64,000 bases of DNA, taken from NCBI GenBank assembly GCA_913774355.1, contig CAJYGB010000022.1:62001-126000 (forward strand), written 5' to 3'. Position 1 is the first letter of the stretch, and each line of letters begins with the position of its first letter. The position numbers and the translations under genes were made by a program. The notes below the pieces were generated by a model. That model did no database searches, was not told the origin of the DNA, and saw only the letters and a list, made by a program, of their open reading frames with translations. The stretch is from an uncultured Chryseobacterium sp. Its GTDB lineage: Bacteria > Bacteroidota > Bacteroidia > Flavobacteriales > Weeksellaceae. Of the stretch, positions 18,517-28,617 are shown piece by piece.

Positions 18517-18735
18517 TAAACCGACTGTATTTTTACCGATTTTAAAAAACTAGCAGGCTACGGAAGCGGGCCGTTAGGCGACAGTGACGCAACATCAACG
18601 GATTTCCTGGAAATGAAAAACGTACGGACTTCCGGAACCGTTGTTATCGAAAAGGACCAGAGCAAGCGCAATTATTTACAATTGGCAGAAAGTTCGACAG
18701 GTAAAGACCTGAATGCCGGACTTTTTAAGAAATAA
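18517..18735 (+). pseudogene. C-terminal remnant of an unknown protein
   Basis: An open frame without a plausible start reads TDCIFTDFKKLAGYGSGPLG and continues to DLNAGLFKK before TAA at 18733. Codon use is like coding DNA, yet the only ATG comes about 30 codons in. Its missing 5' end faces the missing 5' end of the minus-strand gene at 17896-18492. I infer one deletion that removed both divergent starts. Confidence 0.45.
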
Positions 18736-18770
18736 GGATTAATAGCTAATACAGGTACTTATTAAATGAA

Positions 18771-18796
18771 AAAAACCTTCAGCAGTGAAGGTTTTT
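18771..18796. terminator. Terminator after the SRPBCC gene
   Basis: The hairpin AAAAACCTTCA-GCAG-TGAAGGTTTTT is flanked by A and T runs. It serves the minus-strand gene ending at 18803 and may also work on the plus strand. Confidence 0.8.
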
Positions 18797-18802
18797 CTAT
18801 TA

Positions 18803-19192
18803 TTATTTATAAGCTTCGATCTTATCTGTTAAGGTATTGATGAAATTCTGAAGCGGCTTTTCAACCATCATTTTGATGAACGGGTTGAATTTTCCCTCGA
18901 ACAGCATCTGTACTTCGGTCTGGCTTTCATTCAGAGGATTTATGGTTGCCGTTAAAGAGAAATCCAGACTTGAACTTGCCGATTTCAATACTGCTTTCTG
19001 ATCGTTCACTTCATCGATTTTCAGGGCGATTTCCGGCATTCCCTGCAGTCCGAATTTAAATCCATCCTCTCTTGTCTCAAACTTCTGAAGACCATCCGGC
19101 ATAAAATCTTTGTAATTTTCCGGCGATTTCAGGATTTCCACCAATTCTTTAGATGATTTATTGACAATAATCTTTCGTCCTTCTAAATTCAT
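18803..19192 (-). CDS. SRPBCC-family (START-like) protein
   Basis: A 129-residue protein with the SRPBCC pattern: an N-terminal strand, the helix VEILKSPENYKDFMPDG, a curved sheet, and a long C-terminal helix (MMVEKPLQNFINTLTDKIEAYK). Such proteins bind hydrophobic ligands in a cavity; the ligand is unknown here. It diverges from the NUDIX gene with 39 bases between starts. A TATATTTG box (complement of 19225-19232) fits its promoter. Confidence 0.8.
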   Translation of the reverse strand: MNLEGRKIIVNKSSKELVEILKSPENYKDFMPDGLQKFETREDGFKFGLQGMPEIALKIDEVNDQKAVLKSASSSLDFSLTATINPLNESQTEVQMLFEGKFNPFIKMMVEKPLQNFINTLTDKIEAYK

Positions 19193-19231
19193 TTTTTATT
19201 TTTGTATTAAATTCTTAATTCTTACAAATAT

Positions 19232-19843
19232 ATGTATAAAGTTTTTGTGAACGAAAAAAAATTACTGTTGTCTAAGCAATCTGAAAACTTAGAAAAAACG
19301 CTTGGATACGAAAACGTCACAAGCCTGGAGATCGCCCTTGATCTTCTTGAAAATACATCGGTAAAGGAATTAAATGTTTTCGGCGAGAACCTTGATGAAA
19401 TGTGGAGCGAATTCCAAAAGCTCTTCAGGATTATTGAAGCGGCGGGAGGATTAGTGAACAATACACAGGGAGACCTTCTTTTCATTAAAAGACTGGGCAA
19501 ATGGGATCTTCCGAAAGGTAAAATGGAGAAAGGCGAGTCGCGCGAGGAATCTGCTGTTCGCGAGATTGAAGAGGAGACCGGACTGGCAAATGTTGAACTG
19601 ATACAATTCATCAATACCACCTATCATATTTATGTGGAAAGAAATGGAGATAAAGTTCTGAAGTGCACGCATTGGTTTGAAATGAGCTTTGATGGAGAAG
19701 ACACCTCAAAACCACAGATCGAAGAAGGAATCACCGAAGTGGCCTGGAAAAACACCGCACAGATCAAAGATGAAGTTTTCCCAAGCACATTCAAAAATAT
19801 CAAACTGATCGTAAAGGAATTCTGGGATCTTAAAACTAAATAA
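19232..19843 (+). CDS. NUDIX hydrolase
   Basis: A 203-residue protein. The NUDIX box is complete: GKMEKGESREESAVREIEEETGL fits Gx5Ex7REUxEExGU (about residues 93-115), preceded by KWDLPKG. About 65 N-terminal residues form an extra domain. It should hydrolyse a nucleoside diphosphate linked to another moiety; the substrate is not predictable. Its 3' end overlaps murF by 8 bases, tail to tail. Confidence 0.9.
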   Translation: MYKVFVNEKKLLLSKQSENLEKTLGYENVTSLEIALDLLENTSVKELNVFGENLDEMWSEFQKLFRIIEAAGGLVNNTQGDLLFIKRLGKWDLPKGKMEKGESREESAVREIEEETGLANVELIQFINTTYHIYVERNGDKVLKCTHWFEMSFDGEDTSKPQIEEGITEVAWKNTAQIKDEVFPSTFKNIKLIVKEFWDLKTK

Positions 19844-21107
19844 AATCAACTGATTTTTCCAACGCGATTCCTCTGGAACCTTTCAGCAATATATTTTCCG
19901 ACTTAATTTTGTTAACCTTTAAATACTCGGTTAATGCCGCCGTATTCTCAAAGCTTAAAGGTGATGAATGTACATTTCTGAAATTTTTGCCTACGGTGAT
20001 AATCTGGTCAAACCCTAATTCTTCTGCAAGTTTCAGGATGGCTGCATGTTCTTTTTCACTTTCATCACCCAGTTCCAGCATATCGCCGATAATGATGGTT
20101 TTAGAGCCTTCAAACGTAATAAAATTATGAAGAGAAGCCTGCATGGAACTTGGATTGGCATTGTAGGTATCCAGTAACAGCGTTCTCCCTTCTTTTTTTA
20201 CGATCTGGGAACGCATATTCGTCGGCATATAATTTTCGATAGCATCCTTTATTTTATCGAAACCGATCCCGAAATGAAGTCCCAGGCTTGCTGCAGCACA
20301 CAGATTCGTAAAATTGTAGTCACCGGTAAGTTTTGAAACCGCGCTGTCACCTTCATAGAACAGGCCTACAAAATTTCCTTCTGAAAATAATTCAAAATAA
20401 TACTCTGAATCTTTCTTTCCGAAAGTGATTTTCGGCGTATACCCCTCTGTTTTTTCCACTTGAACAGGGTCGTTTTCATTGACGATAATGGTCTGTCCGT
20501 TATTCTTAAGATAACCGTAAAGCTCGGATTTCCCTTTGATCACCCCTTCAAACCCGCCGAATCCTTCCAGGTGCGCTTTTCCGAAATTGGTAATATACCC
20601 GAAATTGGGTTGAGCGATGGAGCATAAAAATTCGATTTCTTTCTGATGATTCGCACCCATCTCAATCACAGCCATTTCATGCTCAGGCTTAATAGAAAGC
20701 AGAGTAAGCGGAACGCCGATATGATTATTAAGGTTTCCCAACGTATACTGAACGCTGAATTTTTCTGAAAGGACCGCATGAATAATTTCTTTTGTCGTAG
20801 TTTTACCATTACTTCCTGTAAGTCCTATGACCGGAATCTGCAGCTGCCTTCTGTGATGAATGGCCAGTTCCTGTAAAAATTCTAATGTGGAAGGAACATA
20901 AAAAATATTCTTTGCTTTGTCTTCAAAATTCTTCTGCTCTACGATGACCGCCAAAGCTCCTTTTTCTAAAGCCTCCCCGGCCAATGTTGCCGCATTGAAA
21001 TTTTCTCCGGAGAAAGCGAAGAAAATATCATTTTTTTCTACTTTCCTGCTGTCGATGGTCACCTGATTCGCCTGTAAAAATAAAGGATAAAACTGTTCTA
21101 TATTCAT
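19836..21107 (-). CDS. murF: UDP-MurNAc-tripeptide:D-Ala-D-Ala ligase
   Basis: A 423-residue Mur ligase that adds D-Ala-D-Ala to the UDP-MurNAc tripeptide, the last cytoplasmic step of the peptide stem. The ATP loop GLTGSNGKTTTKEII is at about 98-112, followed by EMGANHQKEI and the C-terminal segment TYNANPSSMQASL. It lies downstream of gldJ on the same strand, but a terminator separates them, and a TATTTTTG box abuts its own start. Confidence 0.95.
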   Translation of the reverse strand: MNIEQFYPLFLQANQVTIDSRKVEKNDIFFAFSGENFNAATLAGEALEKGALAVIVEQKNFEDKAKNIFYVPSTLEFLQELAIHHRRQLQIPVIGLTGSNGKTTTKEIIHAVLSEKFSVQYTLGNLNNHIGVPLTLLSIKPEHEMAVIEMGANHQKEIEFLCSIAQPNFGYITNFGKAHLEGFGGFEGVIKGKSELYGYLKNNGQTIIVNENDPVQVEKTEGYTPKITFGKKDSEYYFELFSEGNFVGLFYEGDSAVSKLTGDYNFTNLCAAASLGLHFGIGFDKIKDAIENYMPTNMRSQIVKKEGRTLLLDTYNANPSSMQASLHNFITFEGSKTIIIGDMLELGDESEKEHAAILKLAEELGFDQIITVGKNFRNVHSSPLSFENTAALTEYLKVNKIKSENILLKGSRGIALEKSVDFI

Positions 21108-21116
21108 GCTTCAAAA

Positions 21117-21152
21117 ATAAAAAAACCTTCCAGTATTTTGGAAGGTTTTTTT
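21117..21152. terminator. Terminator between gldJ and murF
   Basis: AAAACCTTCCA and TGGAAGGTTTT pair around a 6-base loop with flanking A and T runs. It stands 20 bases past the gldJ stop. Confidence 0.85.
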
Positions 21153-21171
21153 GAAAATTATTTAGATAAAA

Positions 21172-22767
21172 TTATCTTCTTGTTCTACTCTTATCGTTAG
21201 CTCTGGCATCCTGTGCAACACGGAAACCGATCCATCCGAAAGCTCTGTCCTGAGATTTGTATCTTCTTTGTCCCGGATCCAGCCAGTAAGCCGTATCCTG
21301 CCAAGAACCACCTTTTACTACTCTGATATCGTTGGTAATGTCAGAAGTTCTTTCTTTTTTATCTTTCTGCAATACAACTTTACCGTTAGCATCTACAATA
21401 AATCTGGATTTAGGAGCATTGTACATGTTGTAAGAAGAAGCAGAATCCGAAGCATTTCTGTAGTTCAGGGAAGACATTCTGTCTCCGTCTCTATAGTTTC
21501 TGTAATCAGCAATCGTTTCTTTTTCAAACTGTCCCGGAAGGTTTCTGTAAACCAGTCTTCCGTCGGCCAAAGTATCATATTTGATGCTGCTTTCGTCTAC
21601 CATTTTATACGTTCCGTCTGCATTTTTCACTACAGCCTGAGGCATGTTTCCTCTGTAATAGTTGAAATCGCTGAAATCTTCATCGATGATCGGTCTGTAT
21701 ACGTCAGCCGTCCATTCTGCAACGTTTCCGTACATTCCATAGATTCCAAGATCGTTGGAAGGATATTGTCTTACGTCTGAAGTTTTGGCAGATCCGTCGT
21801 TTTTCCATCCTGGAAGACCAGAATAGTCACCGGCGCCCATCTTGAAGTTTTCAAGGAACATTCCTCTTTCTCTTCCTTTGGTACCTCTTAACTTATCGAT
21901 TTCAGGCTTTTTACCTAGGTATTGGTTATACTCTCTGTTTTTAGCCATACCCAAAGCTGCATATTCCCATTCCACTTCTGTAGGAAGCCTGAATTTCGTT
22001 ACCATGGCAGCGTTAGGTGCTCTGTTTGCAGCAAGCAGTCTCTGGTTGGTAGTTTTCATACCTGTTTTCTGCTGCATTCTCTTTTCATTGATGTAGCCTT
22101 GCATTTCAGGATCATTCGATTTGAATTTATCCATGTTGAATGCCGTTCCACCCTGATTATTGGATTCGTTGATATACAGGTCCTTCGCAATAATACCGGC
22201 CTGCATCAGCGCTTTTTCATTAGCTCTGTCAGACAACCATTCGCAATATCTGTTGGCCTGGGTCCAGGTTACGCCCACTACAGGGTAGTAATCGAATTCA
22301 GGAGAACGGAAATACGTTTCGTTGAAATCATTTCTAGATAGTTTGTTGTCCCACAATAAGGTATCCGGCAATGCACCGTTATAGATTTCCTTAAAGCTTG
22401 GGTCACTCGGAGGGAATACATACTTCAACCATGTAAGGTATTCGCGGTATTCGTAGTTAGTAATTTCAGTTTCCCCGATGAAGAATGAACTTACCTGCAT
22501 TCTGCGCGGTGCGTTATTCCAATCGTGCATAACATCATCTTTCACTAATCCCATTGTAAAAGTTCCACCTTCTACATATACCATTCCCGGCCAACCTTTT
22601 TGTTTTTGTTGCTTTCCTGCAAAAAACCAACCTTGTTTCTCGTTTGGTTTCCAACCTGTTTTGCTGACAAATTTTTTCGTACCGCCGCCATTATTAGATC
22701 CTCCGCAACTGGTTAATGCAAGTGTAGAACTTAATGCTATTAATGAAAACAACTTTAGTTTTTTCAT
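21172..22767 (-). CDS. gldJ: Gliding motility/T9SS lipoprotein GldJ
   Basis: A 531-residue lipoprotein. The start is set at 22767, where the protein opens with a signal ending LTSC (Cys21); the longer frame from 22857 adds an unlikely leader. The body is the formylglycine-generating-enzyme-like (sulfatase-modifying factor) fold: MVYVEGGTFTMG, ETEITNYEYREYL, YPVVGVTWTQANRYCEWLS, FRLPTEVEWEYAA and VVKGGSWQD. GldJ is part of the envelope ring complex needed for gliding and type IX secretion and for stability of other Gld proteins. It diverges from porU. Confidence 0.93.
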   Translation of the reverse strand: MKKLKLFSLIALSSTLALTSCGGSNNGGGTKKFVSKTGWKPNEKQGWFFAGKQQKQKGWPGMVYVEGGTFTMGLVKDDVMHDWNNAPRRMQVSSFFIGETEITNYEYREYLTWLKYVFPPSDPSFKEIYNGALPDTLLWDNKLSRNDFNETYFRSPEFDYYPVVGVTWTQANRYCEWLSDRANEKALMQAGIIAKDLYINESNNQGGTAFNMDKFKSNDPEMQGYINEKRMQQKTGMKTTNQRLLAANRAPNAAMVTKFRLPTEVEWEYAALGMAKNREYNQYLGKKPEIDKLRGTKGRERGMFLENFKMGAGDYSGLPGWKNDGSAKTSDVRQYPSNDLGIYGMYGNVAEWTADVYRPIIDEDFSDFNYYRGNMPQAVVKNADGTYKMVDESSIKYDTLADGRLVYRNLPGQFEKETIADYRNYRDGDRMSSLNYRNASDSASSYNMYNAPKSRFIVDANGKVVLQKDKKERTSDITNDIRVVKGGSWQDTAYWLDPGQRRYKSQDRAFGWIGFRVAQDARANDKSRTRR

Positions 22768-22931
22768 AGTCGATATAAATATTTTCAAAGTACAAAGAAA
22801 AAGTAAATTATTCAATAAATCAAGTAAAGAGTTGATTTTTTTGAAAAACGTTAACAAATTAATTTTATTGTATCACAATTTAATTATAAAATTTTCATTT
22901 ATTTTGTAATTCAGAAATTTCAACCATAAAC

Positions 22932-25900
22932 ATGAAACAAAAAATCTCACTTTTATTTCTATTATGCTTTGTATCAATGCTCTGGGCTCAAAGGGTCACC
23001 ATCGAATGGGATGGCTCTAAGATCAGAGACTTTGGAGATACAAAACTTAATCTCCCAAATTTCAAAAATCAAGGATTTTTATTCAGCCAAAATAACATTT
23101 TTATCACAACCAAACAACAGGTTGGCGAAAAGCAGCTGAAAATTTCCAATCCTGTTTGGGAAAACATCTCTGCCGGAGCTTTGTATGAAATAAGCAAAGA
23201 TCTCCTGCCGGACTATGAAATAAAGGATGTGGCTTATTATAACCTCGATGGAGACCGTTACGCCAGCATTAATGTTTCCTTATTTAAAAATGTAAAAGGG
23301 CAGGTGCAGCGGCTGTCTTCATTTGAAATTTCAGAAACCAACATACCCAACAGCATTGGCAGCACGATGAAAGTGGGAACCGCCAACAATCCTCTTTCCG
23401 CCGGAAATTTCTATAAAATAAAAGTCGACAAATCAGGGATTTTTAAAATTACCAAGCAGTTCCTGCAGGATAATGGCATCAATCCGTCGTCCGTAAACCC
23501 AAAAAACTTCAGGATCTACGGGAACGGAGGCATTATGCTCCCGGAGTACAACCAGGATGTGAAATACAGTGCGCTTCAGGAAAACGCGATCCAGGTAGTG
23601 GGAGAAAATGACGGGGTATGGAATGACAATGATTACGCCCTTTTTTACGCCCAGGGGCCGAACGGCTATAACCTGTACAATACCGCCAACGGTAATGGTT
23701 ATAAAAGAGTAGATACAAGAAACGACAGAAGCGAAAACGTAAAAAATATTTACGAAGATTATTCCTATTATTATATTAATTTCGATAAAGGTCCTGGAAA
23801 GAGAGTGCAGCCTGTGGATGTGAACCTGCCTTCTACTCCACTGATCACCAGATTTGACAACTACCAGTTTATCAACAACGACCAGAAAAACCTCATGAAG
23901 GTGGGCCGTATCTGGGTGGAAGATACCCCGTTTACCACAGATAAAACAATTACCTTTAATACGGCGTCTCCTATACAGAGTGGCGACCAGATCCGTTACC
24001 GGGCACAGGTAATTGCCTACAAATCACAGCAGAACAGCATTACGTATAATATCAACAATCAGAATCCTTTTCCTGTTGCGATTCCGGCTCCAAACTCCAG
24101 CGGAACTTATGAATTTTTCACCACCCGGTACAACGGAACGATTTCCGGATTGAGCGGAAGCCAGATTACTTTCAATTTAAAACCGAATATTTCGGTAAAC
24201 CCGAACGGAACTTTCTATCCCGATTATTTTGAGGTACAATATAAAGATAACCTGAGCTTCAACGGAACTCAGATGAATTTCAGGGATTATTCCATCGTAA
24301 GCGGAAGCAATACAACGTATGGCTTCAGTTTATCCAATGCTTCCGCAGCAGAGCAGATCTGGGATGTTACGGATATTACAAATGCCAACAGAAGGGTGAA
24401 TAAAGCAACAGGAAATACGACCTTCAATTTCGGATATACCGCTTCCGATCCTAATTTCAACAATGAATTCGTAGCATTTAAAGCAGATGCGGCATACAGC
24501 CCCCAGTTTGTAGGAAGGATCAATAACCAGAACCTTTCGGCACTGCAGAATGTGGATTACCTTATCATTACGGTTCCGGAAATGATGGGACAGGCCCAGC
24601 GGCTGGCCAATTATCATCAGACCAAAAACAATTATAATGTACAGATCGTAGATACGGATAAGATTTATAATGAATTTGGCAGCGGCAGCAGGGATCTTAC
24701 AGCAATCCGTGATTTTGTGACCAGACTGAATACACCTTCCGGAACCCTTAAATATGTTTTTATTTTGGGAGACGCTTCCTATGATTATAAAAACAGAATT
24801 TCCGGCAACTCAAATATTGTTTCCAGCTACGAAAGTGAGATTTCGCAGGATGTGATCCGGTCTTTCATTACAGACGACTACATCGTAATGACCAAACCGC
24901 AGACTACCCAGTTTATCGATTTCAATCTTCCCGATCTTCCCGTAGGAAGGCTTCCGGCAGGAAATGTGACAGAAGCAGGAAATATGATCGACAAAACCCT
25001 TGCTTATTATAATGGTTTACCGGGACAGTCCACGCCGTTCGGAGAATGGAAAATGAAGTTGGACTTTATCGTAGATGATGACAACGACGGACCAAATTCT
25101 ACTCCTTTCCATACGGTAATGAACAATACCCTGGTGTCTGTTTTCGAGCAGTCCAACTCTACAAATCTTAAAGAATACAATATAAGAAAATTATATCTGG
25201 ATGCATTTCCGGCACAGAGTACCGCAGGCGGACAGCGGTACCCGCAGGTAAACCAGGCCATTTCCAATGATATTGGAAACAGCCTGTATATGTTCTACTT
25301 CGGACATGGCGGAATCAACGGTTGGGCTCAGGAGAGGGTATTAACTTTAAACGAGGTTCAGAATGCAAATAATTTCTCGTCGGCATACAGCAGATTCCCA
25401 TTGGTTTCTACCATCACCTGCGAATTTACCCTGTGGGATGATCCTGATACATCTTCAGCGGGAGAACAGTTTATCAAGCTGAAACAGGGAGGACCCACTA
25501 CGATGATTACTTCCAGCCGTGCCATTGATGTGTTCTATGGAGTAACATTTACCGATGCTTTTACCCAGAATATCTTCAAGCTTACCAGCGATGATTTTGA
25601 TACATTGGGATATGCACATTTAAATGCAAAAAAACAGCAGGGTGCATCTACAGAGCATTTAAAAGTAAATTTCCTGGGAGACCCGGCCATGAAATTGAGC
25701 AGACCGAAAAGGTTAATGGTGATTGACAATATTGAAACTCCGGTTCCCGGACTCATCAGAGGGCTGGATTTCGTAAAGATAAAAGGCCATGTGAACAATC
25801 CGAACGGTACGGTTAATACAACCTTCAACGGAAGGGTCGTGATTAACATTTTCGATAAGAGATTAAATAAATCCACTTTAAACAATGACGGTGGACTTAC

Positions 25901-26837
25901 CCCGGTTCTTCAGTATACCGAAGAAGGAAGTGCCATCGTTAAGGCTTCTGGAACTGCCGTCAACGGAGTATTCACCGTGGAATTTTACGTTCCGAAAGAC
26001 ATCAATTATGCCGTAGGTACGGGAAGAATGCTGGCCTATGCTGATAACAAGGCCAGTGACGTCTTCAATAACCAGGCGGTACAGGTAGGAGATCTTAACC
26101 CGAACGGGATTAATGACAATCAGCCGCCGAAGGTAAAATTGTACATGAACAATACCAACTTTGCAGACGGCGGTATTACCGATCAGAACCCGATGCTGCT
26201 GGCGTGTATTACCGATGATACCGGAATTAATTCCACAGGGTCTGGGATCGGTCATGATATTACAGTATATTTGGACGGGCAAATCATCAATACCGTAGTG
26301 CTGAATGATTTTTATGCCTCAGGAGAAGGAAACGGATGCTTGAGCCCTGGGCTTGCAGATTATCAAAAGGGAAATGTAACATACCCTTTCAGAAACCTGA
26401 CTATCGGACAGCATCAATTAACATTTAAAGTTTGGGATATAAACAATAATTCCACAACGTCTACGTTAAACTTTGAAGTTAAGGATGAGGCCGATCAGCA
26501 CCTGGTGATCAACCGACCACTGAACTGGCCGAACCCGTTTACCAATAAAACGTATATCCAGTTTGAGCATAACTGTGATGATATCCTGGATGTGAATGTT
26601 CAGATTTATACCATTACCGGAAAACTGGTAAGAACTTTATCGCAGCCGGTAGTGGCAGAACCGTTCCTGCAGGGCTTCAGAACGCCACGTCAGGCCATCG
26701 AATGGGACGGAAGAGACGATTTTGGGGCAACTGTTGCAAAAGGTACGTATATTTTTAAGATATTTGCAAAAAGTCAGAATCAAGAAAAATGCAAAGGAAG
26801 TGCTACAGCTGTAGAAAAAATGGTACTTTTGAAATAA
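22932..26837 (+). CDS. porU: T9SS C-terminal signal peptidase PorU
   Basis: A 1301-residue surface sortase with a signal peptide (cleaved near LWAQ). The caspase-like C25 domain carries the probable catalytic His792 (YFGHGG) and Cys830 (STITCEF). A C-terminal FlgD-like Ig domain follows (NWPNPFTNKTYIQF to KGTYIFKIF). It removes the sorting domain of T9SS cargo and joins cargo to the surface anchor, acting with PorV. Cargo encoded in this same window (33966, 52381) would be processed by it. It is co-transcribed with porV, 60 bases downstream. Confidence 0.95.
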   Translation: MKQKISLLFLLCFVSMLWAQRVTIEWDGSKIRDFGDTKLNLPNFKNQGFLFSQNNIFITTKQQVGEKQLKISNPVWENISAGALYEISKDLLPDYEIKDVAYYNLDGDRYASINVSLFKNVKGQVQRLSSFEISETNIPNSIGSTMKVGTANNPLSAGNFYKIKVDKSGIFKITKQFLQDNGINPSSVNPKNFRIYGNGGIMLPEYNQDVKYSALQENAIQVVGENDGVWNDNDYALFYAQGPNGYNLYNTANGNGYKRVDTRNDRSENVKNIYEDYSYYYINFDKGPGKRVQPVDVNLPSTPLITRFDNYQFINNDQKNLMKVGRIWVEDTPFTTDKTITFNTASPIQSGDQIRYRAQVIAYKSQQNSITYNINNQNPFPVAIPAPNSSGTYEFFTTRYNGTISGLSGSQITFNLKPNISVNPNGTFYPDYFEVQYKDNLSFNGTQMNFRDYSIVSGSNTTYGFSLSNASAAEQIWDVTDITNANRRVNKATGNTTFNFGYTASDPNFNNEFVAFKADAAYSPQFVGRINNQNLSALQNVDYLIITVPEMMGQAQRLANYHQTKNNYNVQIVDTDKIYNEFGSGSRDLTAIRDFVTRLNTPSGTLKYVFILGDASYDYKNRISGNSNIVSSYESEISQDVIRSFITDDYIVMTKPQTTQFIDFNLPDLPVGRLPAGNVTEAGNMIDKTLAYYNGLPGQSTPFGEWKMKLDFIVDDDNDGPNSTPFHTVMNNTLVSVFEQSNSTNLKEYNIRKLYLDAFPAQSTAGGQRYPQVNQAISNDIGNSLYMFYFGHGGINGWAQERVLTLNEVQNANNFSSAYSRFPLVSTITCEFTLWDDPDTSSAGEQFIKLKQGGPTTMITSSRAIDVFYGVTFTDAFTQNIFKLTSDDFDTLGYAHLNAKKQQGASTEHLKVNFLGDPAMKLSRPKRLMVIDNIETPVPGLIRGLDFVKIKGHVNNPNGTVNTTFNGRVVINIFDKRLNKSTLNNDGGLTPVLQYTEEGSAIVKASGTAVNGVFTVEFYVPKDINYAVGTGRMLAYADNKASDVFNNQAVQVGDLNPNGINDNQPPKVKLYMNNTNFADGGITDQNPMLLACITDDTGINSTGSGIGHDITVYLDGQIINTVVLNDFYASGEGNGCLSPGLADYQKGNVTYPFRNLTIGQHQLTFKVWDINNNSTTSTLNFEVKDEADQHLVINRPLNWPNPFTNKTYIQFEHNCDDILDVNVQIYTITGKLVRTLSQPVVAEPFLQGFRTPRQAIEWDGRDDFGATVAKGTYIFKIFAKSQNQEKCKGSATAVEKMVLLK

Positions 26838-26897
26838 ATTTAAAACGATTACAGTAAACATATTAACAAAAAACTGATAATATATAAAAGACAACAT

Positions 26898-28061
26898 ATG
26901 AATTTAACTACTAAACTGCTTTTAGGAATTGGGTTAAGTGCCGGTTTTTTAGGCTACTCTCAGGATTTAAGCCTTGTAAGACCTGTATTAACCGGAGCTC
27001 CTTTCTTAAGAATCGCACCGGACGCAAGAGCTGGAGGTATGGGAGACCAGGGTGTGGTAACCTCTCCGGACGCTTTTTCACAATTCTGGAATGCTGCGAA
27101 ATACCCTTTTAGCAGAACAAGTTCTTCCGTAGGAATTAACTATACACCGTACATGGGGAAACTTACCAATGATGTGTTTTTATTATACGGAGCTTTTCAC
27201 AAATTCTTAGGTCAGGAAGAAAGATCTACCATCTCCGCAAGTATTTATTATTTCAATATGGGACAGGTGGATTTAACGCAGTTAGTAGGAAATGAAGTAA
27301 CTTCCATGGGTACCTCAAAACCAAATGAATTTTCCATCGACGTTGCATACGGTCTGAAACTATCCGATTCGTATTCCATGGCCGTTACCGGTAGATTCAT
27401 ACGTTCAGACTTAGCCGGAGGCTTCAACACCGATACGACTCTGAAACCGGCCAACAGCTTTGCCGTAGACGTTTCCGGATATTATACTTCTCCGAGATTT
27501 TCAGGTTTCGGCGGAATGGAAAGTAAAATTAACGGAGGTTTTGCCATTCAGAACCTAGGTCCGAAATTAGACTATACAGGAAACGAAGAATCCAGGTCTT
27601 ACCTTCCAACTATGGCAAGATTAGGAGTTGGATATGATATGTATCTTGATGATATGAACCGTGTGGGCTTAAGCGTCGAAGGTTCCAAAATCCTGGTTCC
27701 GGGTTCCGAATTTGTAGGCATCGACCCTAATACGAGACAGCCGATCTACGCGGTACCGAATGTAGGTGTAATGGCAGGAATCGGGAAATCTTTCAAAAAC
27801 GAAAAATCCATCATGTACAGTGGCGCTCTGGAATATTCTTATGATAACGCATTCTCTGTAAGAGGCGGTTACTTCCACGAAAGTGAGCAGCAGGGAGCAA
27901 GACAGTTTGCAACAGCCGGTATCGGATTGAAATACCGTTCTTTCGGGCTGGATGTCTCTTACCTGATCAACATGTCAAAAATCAATACGGCTTTGGATAA
28001 CACCCTTCGTTTCGGGCTTACCTGGAACATCGGCGACGATACATCCAACGTAGATTATTAA
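26898..28061 (+). CDS. porV: T9SS outer-membrane protein PorV (LptO)
   Basis: A 387-residue barrel of the FadL-like PorV family with a signal peptide ending GYSQ. Typical segments are FLRIAPDARAGGMGDQGV near the mature start and DVSYLINMSKINTALDNTLRFGL near the end. PorV shuttles cargo from the SprA translocon to PorU. It follows porU, an order well known in flavobacteria. Confidence 0.94.
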   Translation: MNLTTKLLLGIGLSAGFLGYSQDLSLVRPVLTGAPFLRIAPDARAGGMGDQGVVTSPDAFSQFWNAAKYPFSRTSSSVGINYTPYMGKLTNDVFLLYGAFHKFLGQEERSTISASIYYFNMGQVDLTQLVGNEVTSMGTSKPNEFSIDVAYGLKLSDSYSMAVTGRFIRSDLAGGFNTDTTLKPANSFAVDVSGYYTSPRFSGFGGMESKINGGFAIQNLGPKLDYTGNEESRSYLPTMARLGVGYDMYLDDMNRVGLSVEGSKILVPGSEFVGIDPNTRQPIYAVPNVGVMAGIGKSFKNEKSIMYSGALEYSYDNAFSVRGGYFHESEQQGARQFATAGIGLKYRSFGLDVSYLINMSKINTALDNTLRFGLTWNIGDDTSNVDY

Positions 28062-28086
28062 GAAACAATATCTAAAGTTAATAAAT

Positions 28087-28121
28087 AAACAGGCCGCCTC
28101 AATTGAGACGGCCTGTTTTAT
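28087..28121 (+). terminator. Terminator of the porU-porV operon
   Basis: AAACAGGCCG and CGGCCTGTTT arms surround an inner CTCAATTGAG pair and are followed by TTATTT. It begins 26 bases after the porV stop. Confidence 0.88.
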
Positions 28122-28605
28122 TTGGAGCAAAGGTTTATCCGCCTCGCTTCTCAATTTTGAGTATATAGAAATTCACCATTCACTTGCAAAATGAAATTCA
28201 CTATTCCCCATTTATTTTTTCAGGAGCTTTATCCGGCTATCCACTTTTACTCCTCGCGCCGATGCCTTCCCGTGCGCCCCACCACCAAACCCATGTACTC
28301 CCCAAACTCTCCGACCCTGCTGTGGGGTAACCGTTACTATCCGGGCTATTTTTGGAATGCGTAGAATCTAAAGGATTTTCAAAAAATAATCAAAACATCA
28401 ATCTTTTCATGGGTTCAGCTTCCAATATCAACCTTTTAAACACTGAAACACTCGAACCCTAAAACTCCCAACCCCTCTCCTACAGCATGGTTTAAAATTT
28501 GATACTGACTTCTCAATCCGGTTTCCTGTGCATTTAAAAATACAATCATCAGGCACTGGCAGGGAAAATTCACCATTAGTAAATCCGTAATTCACATTTA
28601 ACCCT
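28122..28605. other. Intergenic region with worn repeat words
   Basis: About 480 bases without a gene. ATTCACCATTCACTTG-like words of the interspersed repeat family are seen near 28170-28200 and again near 28570. The middle is C-rich and looks like decayed sequence. Confidence 0.5.
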
Positions 28606-28617
28606 TATTTTTGCAGC

